The notes under the pieces were generated by a model, which was not told where the DNA came from, did no database searches, and saw nothing but the letters and a program-made list of their open reading frames with translations. DNA of 64,000 nucleotides from Trachythela sp. YZ-2020 (taxonomy: Eukaryota > Cnidaria > Anthozoa > Malacalcyonacea > Clavulariidae): assembly GCA_016169945.1 (NCBI GenBank), contig JADLSH010000236.1:1364001-1428000 (forward strand), read 5' to 3'. A program made the translations under genes and the position numbers. Below are positions 1 through 12,109 of this stretch, piece by piece (position 1 is the stretch's first letter; each line of letters starts with the position of its first letter).

Positions 1-1887
<1,887 letters not shown>

Positions 1888-1936
1888 TCAATAGATAGGT
1901 AGGTAGATAGATAGATAGATAGGTAGGTAGATAGAT
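1888..1936. repeat. GATA/GGTA microsatellite
   Basis: Mixed TAGATAGA and TAGGTAGG tetranucleotides abutting the CAGA run, forming a compound microsatellite. Confidence 0.9.
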
Positions 1937-2220
1937 TAAAAGCTAGTTTATCTAATACTATTTTTTTCCTACCTTTGGGTCCCTTGTTTGGTTTCTTACC
2001 CTTTTTAGGAGGCATTGTCAAATATGACAATTATATATGTACAGTACGTACTGGTACTAGAAAATATATACAAAACAAAACTTAAAATAATTTGGGGTGA
2101 TGACATGTCAAACAGGGAATGCAACTTAACTATGTTCAGTACACTGCATGCATATTTTTATACAGATTTTTCTCTCGGCATCTTGTTCGATACATAGGAC
2201 TGATAGTAGAAGGTGTTTAC

Positions 2221-2341
2221 ATTTTTTAGACCTAGCCAGGAGCAGTTGCAAAAAATGCAACTTTAGGCCCTCTGGCAGAAATCGAACCTGCTGCCCAGCG
2301 ATTCCGGTGCAGCGCTCTAACCAACTGAGCCACAGAGCCCA
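2221..2341 (-). mobile_element. tRNA-derived SINE (copy 1)
   Basis: Read on the minus strand this has a tRNA-like head: an A box TGGCTCAGTTGG followed by GAGCGC, then a B box GGTTCGATTTC about 40 bases later. After it comes a shared non-tRNA tail with CCTAAAGTTGCA and a GCAACTGCTCCTGGC block. Two further pieces with the same body lie at 2441-2600. The repeated tail argues for a SINE, not a working tRNA gene. The anticodon loop would read GGA but position 33 is not T, so it is unlikely to act as a tRNA. Confidence 0.8.
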
Positions 2342-2440
2342 GCTGTTGAGCACCAACCACAAATTCATGCATATATGACGGGAGCGATGCCAGCACAAGG
2401 TATGGTCAAACATCAAGATTTTCTCTCGGCATCTCGTAAT

Positions 2441-2487
2441 GCGAAAAATGCAACTTTAGGCCGGCCCTCTGCCAGAAATCGAACCTG
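2441..2487 (-). mobile_element. Truncated SINE fragment, head to head with next copy
   Basis: Minus-strand B box and tail portion of the same SINE family, lacking the A box. It stops exactly where the plus-strand copy starts, giving a tail-head/head-tail inverted arrangement. Confidence 0.7.
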
Positions 2488-2600
2488 TGCTCAGTTGGTT
2501 AGAGCGCTGCACCGGAATCGCAGGACCGCAGATTCGATTCCTGCCAGAGGGCCTAAAGTTGCATTTTTCGCAACTGCTCCTGACCAGGTCTAAAAAATGT
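2488..2600 (+). mobile_element. tRNA-derived SINE (copy 2)
   Basis: Plus-strand copy with A box TGCTCAGTTGGTTAGAGCGC, B box GATTCGATTCC, then GCCAGAGGGCCTAAAGTTGC and a GCAACTGCTCCTGAC tail ending near GGTCTAAAAAATGT. It is very similar to copy 1 in reverse complement. The first few bases of the tRNA head are missing. Confidence 0.8.
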
Positions 2601-2601
2601 A

Positions 2602-3660
2602 TATAATTAAATTTTCGTTCGAATATTCCATCTACAAACACGTTCTACTATATTTTTATAGACTTTGTATGGGAAAATGGAATACAAAGAAAATGGGTTT
2701 GGCACTTTAACCGGTATTATATATAATAATAACAACTGTTGGAGATTAGGAATAAACCTAATAATCGCCTGTTTGCATGCAGGCAAAGGGAAATATTTAC
2801 TTTATGTTACTTTATGTAAGAACTTTTGTGTGCATGATTCCAAGATGGCGCAGGGAAAAACGTGACTGTTGAGTTTTAAAACGTGAACTTTTTTCAGGTT
2901 AATGAATATGCCCGCTATAATTTATAGTCATTTATGGTTGTAACGTAAAATTGAATATACACGAAAATCGCTATTGTATAATTTTATTTAGTTAACGTCT
3001 TGTCTCGAATAAAACTTAAATCATCTCGATACAATTAAGCTCGTCGCTCAACACATACAATTTTCGAGAACCCTCGCTCGTTACATAAAGTTTTTGAGAA
3101 TACACGCTCGCTTCTCGTTCGCTTCTCACAACTCGAACTTGCTCGTTACGCAATGTTAAGTTTCATTATGACTGTACTGTATATTAGAAAGGTTTGAAAC
3201 ATGTGTATCATTCAGCAAAATGATGTTTTAAACTTTTAATGCTTTAATGATGTACTCCGATATATATACATGTTTGCAGCAAAAAGTATTATTCGGAAGA
3301 TCTTATAACAGGCATATAAGGGGTCGTCGACAAATAGATTTTGTCACGCATCATGGATTTTTGCCCCAATGGGGGGGGGGGGGGAGGGGGGTAGCTTAGA
3401 ATCTGCGATTATTTAAAAAATTGGGACGAAAACTGATTTAACAAATATACGAATATCTAATAAGGGTTTAGTAGATTTTACAATGATTTACTCACAACAA
3501 GAACGGTAGAAGATGTCATACAATATCACAGCTCAACAACAACAAGTATTTGAGTAATTTTCTCGAGCCTGCGTTCCCTTTGTCCTGTTTACTAAAGGTC
3601 AAAGTACAAATTTTATTTCCGAACACATTCCGATTTTATAACAACAAGTGAGTTTGACTA
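2602..3660. other. Non-coding stretch, no gene seen
   Basis: AT-rich sequence with short repeated CTCGCTCG/TTCTCGTTCGC words near 3050-3140 and a homopolymer G run at 3370-3390. No coding frame or transposon end was recognised. Confidence 0.4.
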
Positions 3661-3661
3661 A

Positions 3662-3830
3662 TAGTCGAGGGTCGATGGTAATAGGTCGAGGGCGAGGGTA
3701 ATAGGTCGAGGGCAATAGGTCGAGGGCGAGGTTAATAGGTCGAGGGTAGAATATCGAGGGTTGAAAACCATATGTCGAGGGTCGAAAATAATATGTCGAG
3801 GGTCGAAAATATATGGCGAGAGAAGTTCAA
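3662..3830. repeat. AATAGGTCGAGGG minisatellite
   Basis: Roughly nine imperfect units built on GTCGAGGGTCGA/AATAGGTCGAGGGC, decaying to AATATGTCGAGGGTCGAAA at the right edge. It lies just outside the left terminus of the long-TIR element. Confidence 0.8.
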
Positions 3831-4599
3831 GAAATTGAAGAAATCTCTATATCTTTTTATGAAAGAGGGGGCAAAATTTCTATATCTTTCTAGATCTTTA
3901 TGAAAGAGGGGGAAATTTTAGATACTTTTCTTTAATACTGATGCGATATTTTCGCGCAGTTTCAATTTGGACAATGGACATGGACAATACGAAATAAATA
4001 TTATACATGCATGTACTATAGAACAATTTCTAATTAGATTTCTAACTATCAATATTTTGTGTCGCCGTAGCAAACATTCACACACGGATTATCTTTCGCG
4101 CATGTTACGGCAGTAAACGTTTTCGCACGGTACGGTGCGACGTTTTAAGTACAAGTAACTATATTTTAGCTAATTTATCTATCTGCATTCTATAGAGGGC
4201 TGCCGGGCTGGGTAATATAAACCCAGTTCAAACCTTTATCCAGACATTTTGACGACAAGTATGTGTGATAATCAATACAACACAATCGCAGCAAAATGAT
4301 ATACCCGTAACACTGAAGTGTCGGCCGGATGTCGGGATTTGCATATTTAGTCCTGGATTAAAACTTTGGAAAAATTTTAATTCGAGCCTTACTTGCGATC
4401 GAGTTCTGGTTGACGCAGTATACAGTGAGTACGCACAAAGTTTCTTTAAAAATCTTCAGTTGCCGCATCCTTGTAGTTATTAAAACTAGCAAAAATGGAA
4501 GTACTTCAAAGCAGAATAGAAGAGGGCAGTAGGTATACATATAGATCCAGGATCGGAAGTAATTACTATTCATACGCCTGGAAGTAAGAATACTAATGA

Positions 4600-4765
4600 G
4601 ATGACGTAACATAAAGCGTTGCGTAACGTAAAACGTTGCGTAACATAAAGCGTTGCGTAACATAAAGCGTTGCGTAACATAAAGCGTTGCGTAACGTTTA
4701 AATACTAATAGCGTTGCGTAACATAAAGCGTTGCGTAACATAAATTAAAGCGTTGCGTAACCTCT
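4600..4765. repeat. ATAAAGCGTTGCGTAAC minisatellite
   Basis: About eight near-identical 16-17-bp units (AACATAAAGCGTTGCGT) with two short interruptions. It sits inside the long-TIR element just inboard of its left arm. A minus-strand ORF rich in LRNALCYAT is an artefact of the repeat. Confidence 0.9.
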
Positions 4766-5154
4766 AGGGTTGAACTTGGAATCTCTTGCGAAATATCAAT
4801 ATTACACATTTACAACACGGTATATTGTTCACAGAGACAACTTTACTGAATATATTCGTTTCGTGAGAAGTTATGCTTCCAAAGACCTGCTTTTAAAGGT
4901 ATGTTGTTTAACAAACTTTATGTAAACTTAAACAAAAACGTTAACAAAAACAGGATTTCCCGCCAAAATGGCATACTAATGAGTGTACTCTACAGTATAA
5001 ATTGAAAAGGTTAAATTATTTTATTTTTCATAGAGACTTTTTAAGCAGTCAGAGATGGAGAACTTATGTGATTTGATGAATGGCTTCTCTCGCAGAAAGA
5101 TGGGAATGACCGAATGGATTTTATTTGCGATGAAGACATTGGTCATAAAAAAGG

Positions 5155-5277
5155 CGATGTTACACGGGACAACATTTTAGCGACAATTCGTAATGCAAAT
5201 GAGGTCATGCGAAATTTGATTGGTTCTGTAGCGAAGAGCATTGCGAGTTATCGCTAAAATGCTGTACCACGTACATA
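5155..5277. mobile_element. Small MITE nested in the long-TIR element
   Basis: Imperfect inverted ends of about 38 bases share the words CATTTTAGCGA and GCAATGC/GTAATGC. The whole unit is about 120 bp and lies inside the 3.9-6.5 kb element. No transposase and no clear target duplication. Confidence 0.55.
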
Positions 5278-6730
5278 CCACGCTAAACCTATAAGCCGGC
5301 TAATCCTAAGGGAAAACGCGTGCGTCCTAAAGAGAATTTGTTTTGTTATAGAGAAATTTAGAGGGGATACGTTCTGTTATATATATATATATATATAATT
5401 AAATACATTTATTCTATAGATAAATATAGCGGGGAATTTGTTGAGTTCATAAGTGAACTAGATAGGTTTATACGTTGTTATCGATCGGTGCCAGTATTAT
5501 GTAAATAATCATTAGTTAAACCCTCTTATTTTAGATTTTTTTATAAATATTAAATATATACTTATATTGTACAATTTTTTGGTTCATCCTGTCAAGATGT
5601 TGTATCTCAATGATTAATGAGGAACTTCCCGAATTTTCTGGCTGAAAATGAAAACTACCTATTTACAATGCCAAGGGCCTATTTTTCATCGTATTTTTTT
5701 CGCTTCACAGATCCGATAGTCTCAAAGCATGCGAGTTTTTACAATTGCGGAATAGGTTGACGCGCATTTAGCCTAACAACGTCACATCTGTCACTAGAAT
5801 GATAACGTGAGTGTCAAAATCTGTTCCCAGTGCTAGCCGAAGACTTTAGGCCAATATATCTGAATATAATGATTAATGAGATGAAAAGCATCTTGTGCGC
5901 TCAATATTTGAGCTATCAATAATTTCAAAATTTGAATACTTAATAGAATATTACCGTTTATCGTGTTTCTTGTTGTTAACTCAAATCTTGCGAGCACATG
6001 ACGCTTCTGTTCGGAGTATGTTTTGTTTTATAATGCATTAATGTCATGTCAATGACAAAGTAGCGACTTCTGATGCATGCAGCGATCAAAATTTGGTATG
6101 CAGGGTATGGTTTAGAACATATAGAACATTAATATTTCCTTTTGTTCAGACTTCGAATTCATTTGCGTAGCACATATACTCAACGGGCGCGGACGCGACA
6201 CTTCAGTGTTACGGGTATATCATGTTGCTGCGATTTTGTTGTACTGATTATCACACATACTTGTCGCAAAATGTCTGGATAAAGGTTTGAATTGGGTTTA
6301 TCAGTATTACCCAGCCCTCTATAGAATGCAAAGATAATCCGCGTGTGAATGTTTGCTACGGTGACACAAAATATTGATAGTTATATATCTAATTAGAAAT
6401 TATTCTATAGGACATGCATGTATAATATTTATTTTGCATTGTCCATGTCCATTGTCCAAATTGAAACTGCGCGAAAATATCGCATCACTTGCACGTACGG
6501 CCAGCGCGGCGATTTTGCGCATGCTCTGTGACTCGAAAATGATCGCTAATCTTGACCGTCGCGGCTAACTTTTTGTACGTATGACAGTAGAACTGTATTC
6601 TACTTTCTGTGCGGCCGTCAAGTTTTTAACCAATCAAATTTCACGAAAGTATAAACACATGCGTGCAATTGTGCGTACGTACGTGCAAGTGAAACTCGTC
6701 TATACAAATATTTCATAAACTCAAAAACAG

Positions 6731-7310
6731 TGCTTCCACAAGTCGTAAGTGAGATTTTCTTCTTCGAGCGTTAAATTTCCTTTTTCCCCGTTAAATTTCC
6801 TTGCATAAATCACGAAATTTCCTTTCAATTTTCCTTGCAGTTCTTATTAAAATTATCAAATTTCTTATACTCGGAGACTTCTCAGAGACTATGAAACCCA
6901 TCACAACCTCGTACCCAGGGTTTCTCGCTTGTGGCACATGCACAAAGCCTTGGGTACGAGGTTGAGCCAGTGAACGGGTTGAGCGCCTGAATGCCTCATC
7001 AGCCGAGAAGCCCTGGGTACGAGGTTGGGTTGTGTCTCACAGTGGCGGCGGAACATTAGTTTGGTTGGGGGCATGGGGGGGATAGGAAAACTGTAGGGTG
7101 GTCCGGGCGCATGCTCCCCTGGAAAATTTTGAATTCTGAAGTCTCTGAAATGGCCTTTCCTGCGTTCTGAGGAAGATTTGACATGCAGAAACCAGGTTAT
7201 TTTGTTCATTTTGCATTTCAGGCAGCAAAGAATCTGACATCTTAAAATTTCCTTTCAATTTCCTTGGTTGAGGCTAAATTTCCTTGCCATTTCCTTGTAA
7301 ATCTTTCGTT
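6731..7310. mobile_element. Degenerate hAT-like element, AAGGAAATTT-rich
   Basis: It begins CAGTGCTTCCACAAG, like the CAGTGTTTCCACATG end of the 16.2-17.3 kb hAT element. It carries repeated AAATTTCCTTGCA words, matching in reverse complement the CAAGGAATT words of that element. The right terminus is not clear, so the end coordinate is approximate. A palindromic MITE is nested at 6904-7027. Confidence 0.5.
6904..7027. mobile_element. Palindromic MITE with AACCTCGTACCCAGGG ends
   Basis: Inverted ends CCTCGTACCCAGGGTTTCTCG and CGAGAAGCCCTGGGTACGAGG, with a third copy of the CTTGGGTACGAGGTTG word in the middle. A related word, CTTGGGTACGAGG, recurs near 49733. Confidence 0.7.
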
Positions 7311-8560
7311 TAAAGTTAGATAAGCATGGGATAACTATCAACCAATAGAGACGAATTCTAAATTTATAAATTAGAACATCATTCATGCTACTGTCTTCGC
7401 AGAGGTCCGCCCGCATTCAACATTTCAACCAATCGTAATTCAAGAATTTTGATCCTTTTGAAAAAGCAAAAGGGTATAAAAGCTAATGAGATATTTTAAA
7501 GCTCTTAAAAACAAGCAAATTTTGAGTTGGATTTATGAGTTTTTATGTCAGATAAAGTAATAAACCGATTATTTATGTAACCTGAGAGTCAGGCCCTTTT
7601 CTCCATTTGCCTGGTTCGCCCGCGTTATGACATACTTACATTTCTTACATAATAATTGTGCAATTATCACAAGGGCCCAGTCCCCTGCCTCAATTTTAGA
7701 ACTTTTTAGCTTTTTTTGAACGTGCGTTTGGCTTTTTTTGGCCCAGAGAATCTGGCAACCCTGGAAGCCCTGGCTTTCGACCAAAATCGGAGCACAACTT
7801 TCTATATTTCATTATAATTTCATTACTAATTCCGCTCAGATATTTACACCCGGGTATGTGAAAACACAGTGGAATCCAAAGTCGTCCGCCACGATGTCAT
7901 GGACGGTTCAGGGTTTTGTACGTTATACGCATGCGCGAATTCAGGTCGAGAGAAACACACGGATAACATTTTTAAAAGACTTACGCATAAAGATTTTGTT
8001 ATTTCATCAAAAATGATTTTTAATACTCGGGCTATTGGAAAAACATACCGATAAACAGAGTCTTCAAAACAAGATAAACGAAAAGGAGTCGAATGGCTGA
8101 AAAAAGGACACTTTTGAAGTGTTTTAAACGGGTAAGTGTCTATTTTTCATATTTTAGTTTGTGGATTTACAAAAGCGTATGTCACTCTATGAGGTTATTA
8201 TAATATCGATTAAACATTTAAACCTAAAAGGTATTTTAGCAAGTTTAAATTTGAATTTTGAAGAAACAACGTAATGTCAAAAATTTCATTTTAAGATAAA
8301 TTTAAAAAATATACTGTCAAAAAACAGTTTAAGTTTTCTGAATATTTTTTGACGTTTTTGTGAAATGTGTACGTAATAACATATCTACTTTATATAGTGG
8401 GGCAATTCATAATTTTATAGTTAAAAGTACAAATATTTATATTACTTTTTTATCATTTTGTACCAAAAGTAAAAAAAAATGTGTGTTGCTATGGTTACAA
8501 TGATTGACCGAATACTTCACGTTACAATAAGAGTTCGAATAGGCGAGGGGATTCTGCATG
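7311..8560. other. Non-coding stretch, no gene seen
   Basis: The ORFs here (for example 7738-8016) lack a recognisable domain and have no codon-use signature. Nothing further can be supported. Confidence 0.35.
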
Positions 8561-8569
8561 AGTGTATTT

Positions 8570-9030
8570 CTAGTATAACATTTATAGTACGCGCGTGCCG
8601 ATTGGTCGAGAAGCGTGTTTCTATAACTGTATAGAAACACGGAAATTTTCCCGCCAAAATTTAAAATCATAAAAAAAAACAAATTTAATGCGAATTATAA
8701 AACTTTGAATACTATTTAAAAACAATTTTAATGCTTTTACACATTTTTGACTGTTCATTTTCAAACAGAGTTGTTTTCTTGCAGCGAAATTGACGAGCAA
8801 AGGTCAGCATGCGTACGTAATGAGAATTTGTAAATTAATCGAGTTTAAAAATGTCTTTTGAGTTATATTATAAAATAAATAGAAAACATTTCTTCCTGTG
8901 TTTCTATACACTTATAGAAACACTTGTTGGAGTTTGGGAGAACTCGAAATAACGTGGAAAAACTCGCCCTACGGGCTCGTTTTCCCACTGATTATTTCTC
9001 GTTCTCCCAAACTTCCACGCGTGTTTCTAT
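8570..9030 (+). repeat. Repeat family R1 (copy 1) with GTGTTTCTATA palindromes
   Basis: About 460 bp that recurs in reverse complement at 25673-26165. It contains GTTTCTATACACTTATAGAAAC palindromic words and an inner hairpin in which TTTGGGAGAACTCGAAATAA pairs with TTATTTCTCGTTCTCCCAAA. Matching ~80-residue ORFs in both copies reflect shared sequence, not a known protein. Confidence 0.8.
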
Positions 9031-9044
9031 TTAACAAATTAACA

Positions 9045-9110
9045 ATTAGATTATGAGCTCAAGATTTCTATAATCATCTCATAGAAATCTAGAGCGAATA
9101 ATCTAATTGT
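9045..9110. repeat. Hairpin: CAATTAGATTATGAGCTC arms
   Basis: An inverted repeat flanked by AACAATTAG and CTAATTGTTTTAGTAGAAA, the same borders as the larger hairpins to the right. Confidence 0.65.
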
Positions 9111-9296
9111 TTTAGTAGAAACCAGCAAGAAAACAGTATTTCAAAACGTTTTTCATAATTTATTGAAATAAATTCGTTACAAATCGCGCCGATGAGATGG
9201 CTGTTTCGCTACTCGCTATCTATCGACAATTAGTAGAAATTGTGAGGTGTCTATTGCTTTTCCTGCATTCTGATTGGTCCAAATTGAGCCTCTAAT

Positions 9297-9962
9297 TAAC
9301 AATTAGTCGCCGAAGGCGAGGTGATTACAAGCCTATAGTCACTGAGCCGAAGGCGAAGTGACTATAGGCTTGTAATCACCGAGCCTGAGGCGACTAATTG
9401 TTTTAGTAGAAATTTCAAAGAGAAAAACAAACACAGAAAGTTATGAGGTCAGTTGAAAAGGCTATAGGACAAAATTCAGCGCTTTTCTCAGCGGCCGGTT
9501 ATTAAAAACATGCCGGCAAAAGACGAGTGTCAAAAACATACGAAGCGAAACAAAAACAAACAATTTCGTGAGAAAAATACTTTGGAAGGGCTCAAATACA
9601 AAGTAGAATGGCTTTAAAAATATATCACAGCTAGGTTTTTGCTGAATATTACGATATAAATGAGGATAAAACGAATAATTTTCAAAATAAACACTTGTGG
9701 TTGAGCCGTACGGCAAAAGTTTTATACATGTTCATTTCAACAGCGAGAAAACGCTGCCTTTCATGGAAGAAAAATAGTGTATTTGTTATCGCTTACCTTT
9801 AAAAATGTCAAAAATATATCCTCCTTGAATTTAGCGGCAGTTTTTTTCATTTAAAACTTTGAATCAGGCTCAAAAAACCGATTTTTGTTTTAAATTCGGC
9901 AGCTTGCGAAGAATCCATTTTGAAAAAAAGTGATAGTCACTGGGCAGTGACTATCACTTTTT
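9297..9962 (-). mobile_element. Hairpin-ended MITE family R2, copy 1
   Basis: Consists of a ~108-bp perfect-looking hairpin at 9297-9405 (arms around GATTACAAGCCTATAGTCAC), a ~530-bp core, and a short hairpin GTGATAGTCACTGGGCAGTG at 9935-9962. The same three-part structure recurs in the opposite orientation at 10028-10692 and 11062-11730. No transposase. Its mechanism of movement is unknown. Confidence 0.75.
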
Positions 9963-10027
9963 AGTAGAAATTTCCAGGTGACTATCGATTTTCCTGCATG
10001 CTGATTGGTCCAAATTGAGCCTCTAAA

Positions 10028-10692
10028 AAGTGATAGTCACTGGTCAGTGACTATCACTTTTTTTTCAAAATGGCTTCTTCGCAAGCTGCCGAATTTAAAA
10101 CAAAAATCTTTATGAGCCTGATTCAAAGTTTTAAATGAAAAAAACTGCCGCTAAATTAAAGGAGGATATATTTTTGACATTTTTAAAGGTAAGCGATAAC
10201 AAATACACTATTTTTCTTCCATGAAAGGCAACGTTTTCTCGCTGTTGAAATGAACATGTATAAAACTTTTTCCGTACGGCTCAACCACAAGTGTTTATTT
10301 TGAAAATTATTCGTTTTATCCTCATTTATATCGTTATATTCAGCAAAAACCTAGCTGTGATATATTTTTAAAACCATTCTACTTTGTATTTGAGCCTTTC
10401 CAAAGTATTTTTCTCATGAAATTGTTTGTTTTTGTTTCGCTTCGATATGTTTTTGACACTCGTCTTTTGCCGGCATGTTTTTAATAACCGGCCTCTGAGA
10501 AAAGCGCTGAATTTTGTCCTATAGCCTTTGTCCAACTGACCTCATAACTTTCTGTGTTTGTTTTTCTCTTTGAAATTTCTACTAAAACAATTAGTCACTC
10601 AGGCTCGGTGAATACAAGCCTATAGTTACTTTGCCTGCGGCTCAGTGACTATAGGCTTGTAATCACCTCGCCTTCGGCGACTAATTGTTAAT
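10028..10692 (+). mobile_element. Hairpin-ended MITE family R2, copy 2
   Basis: Inverted relative to copy 1, so 9297-10692 forms a ~1.4-kb near-palindrome with a ~65-bp centre. The short hairpin is at 10028-10064, the core at 10065-10591 and the long hairpin at 10592-10692. Confidence 0.75.
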
Positions 10693-10756
10693 TAGACGCT
10701 CAATTTGGACCAATCAGAATGCAGGAAAAGCAATAGACACCTCACAATTTCTACTA

Positions 10757-10865
10757 ATTAACAATTAGACAACGAGGCCGAGTTGGCTATGAGCGAATAG
10801 TCAACGAGGCGAAGCCGAGTTGACTATTCGCTCATAGCCAACGAGGCCGAGTTGTCTAATTGTTT
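10757..10865. repeat. Hairpin: ACAACGAGGCCGAGTTGGCT arms
   Basis: About 50-bp arms bounded by TTAACAATTAG and CTAATTGTTTTAGTA. The borders match the other hairpins but the stem sequence is different. Confidence 0.7.
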
Positions 10866-11061
10866 TAGTATAAACTATAGCATTTATTGAGAACTAGGGA
10901 ACACAATACAAAAGTAAACAAAAGTATTAATATTAATTTTAAACGTGAATTTTCACGCCATTGTTTTGAATTTTGCTACTAGTAGACTATCACTAATAGT
11001 CTACGAGTAGCGTAGCCAATCAGAACGCAGGAAAAGTGATAGTCTATTACTAAGTTTATAC

Positions 11062-11730
11062 TAAAAAGTGATAGTCACTGGTCAGTGACTATCACTTTTT
11101 TTTTCAAAATGGCTTCTTCGCAAGCTGCCGAATTTAAAACAAAAATCGTTTTTTTGAGCCTGATTCAAAGTTTTAAATGAAAAAAACTGCCGCTAAATTA
11201 AAGGAGGATATATTTTTGACATTTTTAAAGGTAAGCGATAACAAATACACTATTTTTCTTCCATGAAAGGCAGCGTTTTCTCGCTGTTGAAATGAACATG
11301 TATAAAACTTTTGCCGTACGGCTCAACCACAAGTGTCTATTTTTAAAATTATTCGTTTTATCCTCATTTATATCGTAATATTCAGCAAAAACCTAGCTGT
11401 GATATATTTTTAAAACCATTCTACTTTGTATTTGAGCCCTTCCAAAGTATTTTTCTCACGAAATTGTTTGTTTTTGTTTCGCTTCGATATGTTTTTGACA
11501 CTCGTCTTTTGCCGGCATGTTTTTAATAACCGGCCGCTGAGAAAAGCGTTGAATTTTGTCCTATAGCCTTTTCAACTGACCTCATAACTTTCTGTGTTTG
11601 TTTTTCTCTTTGAAATTTCTACTAAAACAATTAGTCGCCTCAGGCTCGGTGATTACAAGCCTATAGTCACTTCGCCTTCGGCTCAGTGACTATAGGCTTG
11701 TAATCACCTCGCCTTCGGCGACTAATTGTT
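11062..11730 (+). mobile_element. Hairpin-ended MITE family R2, copy 3 (host of the TTAA insertion)
   Basis: Same orientation as copy 2 and very similar. Its right edge is cut at TTAA by the GGTGGTCC element and resumes at 21587 (TTAATTAGATAGCG). Copy 2 supplies the uninterrupted version, ATTGTTAATTAG, at 10686-10697. Confidence 0.75.
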
Positions 11731-11738
11731 AAGGTGGT

Positions 11739-12036
11739 TGTTCTGGCCACTAGGGCCCTATATATTTTCTATATTTATACCTTTCACGGCTATCTCTCAT
11801 CTTTTTCTCGTTCGCGCCATCTACATATTTTCAGCCACTCCATTGGCTGAATTTGCTAGTCAGGGGGGCCGTCTGTTTTTGGGAACTGGTTTTACTTTGT
11901 ATTCCTACGCGCCTTTGTTAGCATTCTCTTTTTAACTCTTTTACACTTGAATATATCGTTTGAAAACATTATTTCTGTGCGGTTATACAGCTGGAGAAAG
12001 ATTCTGAGCTTCGTTCAGGTCTGAAGTACCAGAACA
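11739..12036 (+). repeat. 5' LTR of BEL/Pao no. 1
   Basis: 298 bp beginning TGTTCTGGCC and ending CCAGAACA. It matches 19486-19783 plus the last base resumed after the nested LINE insertion. Confidence 0.92.
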
Positions 12037-12109
12037 GTAAAAAGAGAGACATCTTTCTGGCGTTTACGAAGACTTTGTTTATCGAATATCGAAGACCGAC
12101 ATTTGTAGT

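Larger units (their letters stand above)
3939..6487. mobile_element. 2.5-kb element with ~300-385-bp terminal inverted repeats
   Basis: The left arm 3939-4323 and right arm 6196-6487 are inverted copies. Both begin TGATGCGATATTTTCGCGCA at the outer edge and reach an inner word TAACACTGAAGTGTCG. The left arm carries an extra ~85 bases (about 4115-4190) absent from the right. No transposase-like ORF lies between the arms, so it looks non-autonomous, of foldback or long-TIR MITE type. No convincing target duplication was found. Superfamily unassigned. Confidence 0.8.

Noticed and set aside
2221..2341. Functional tRNA gene
   Set aside because: A and B boxes are present, but the anticodon loop is irregular and the sequence recurs with a common non-tRNA tail, so a SINE is more likely.
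7030..7180. Separate hAT element starting CAGTGGCGGCGGAAC
   Set aside because: The left word looks hAT-like, but no matching right end or target duplication was found.
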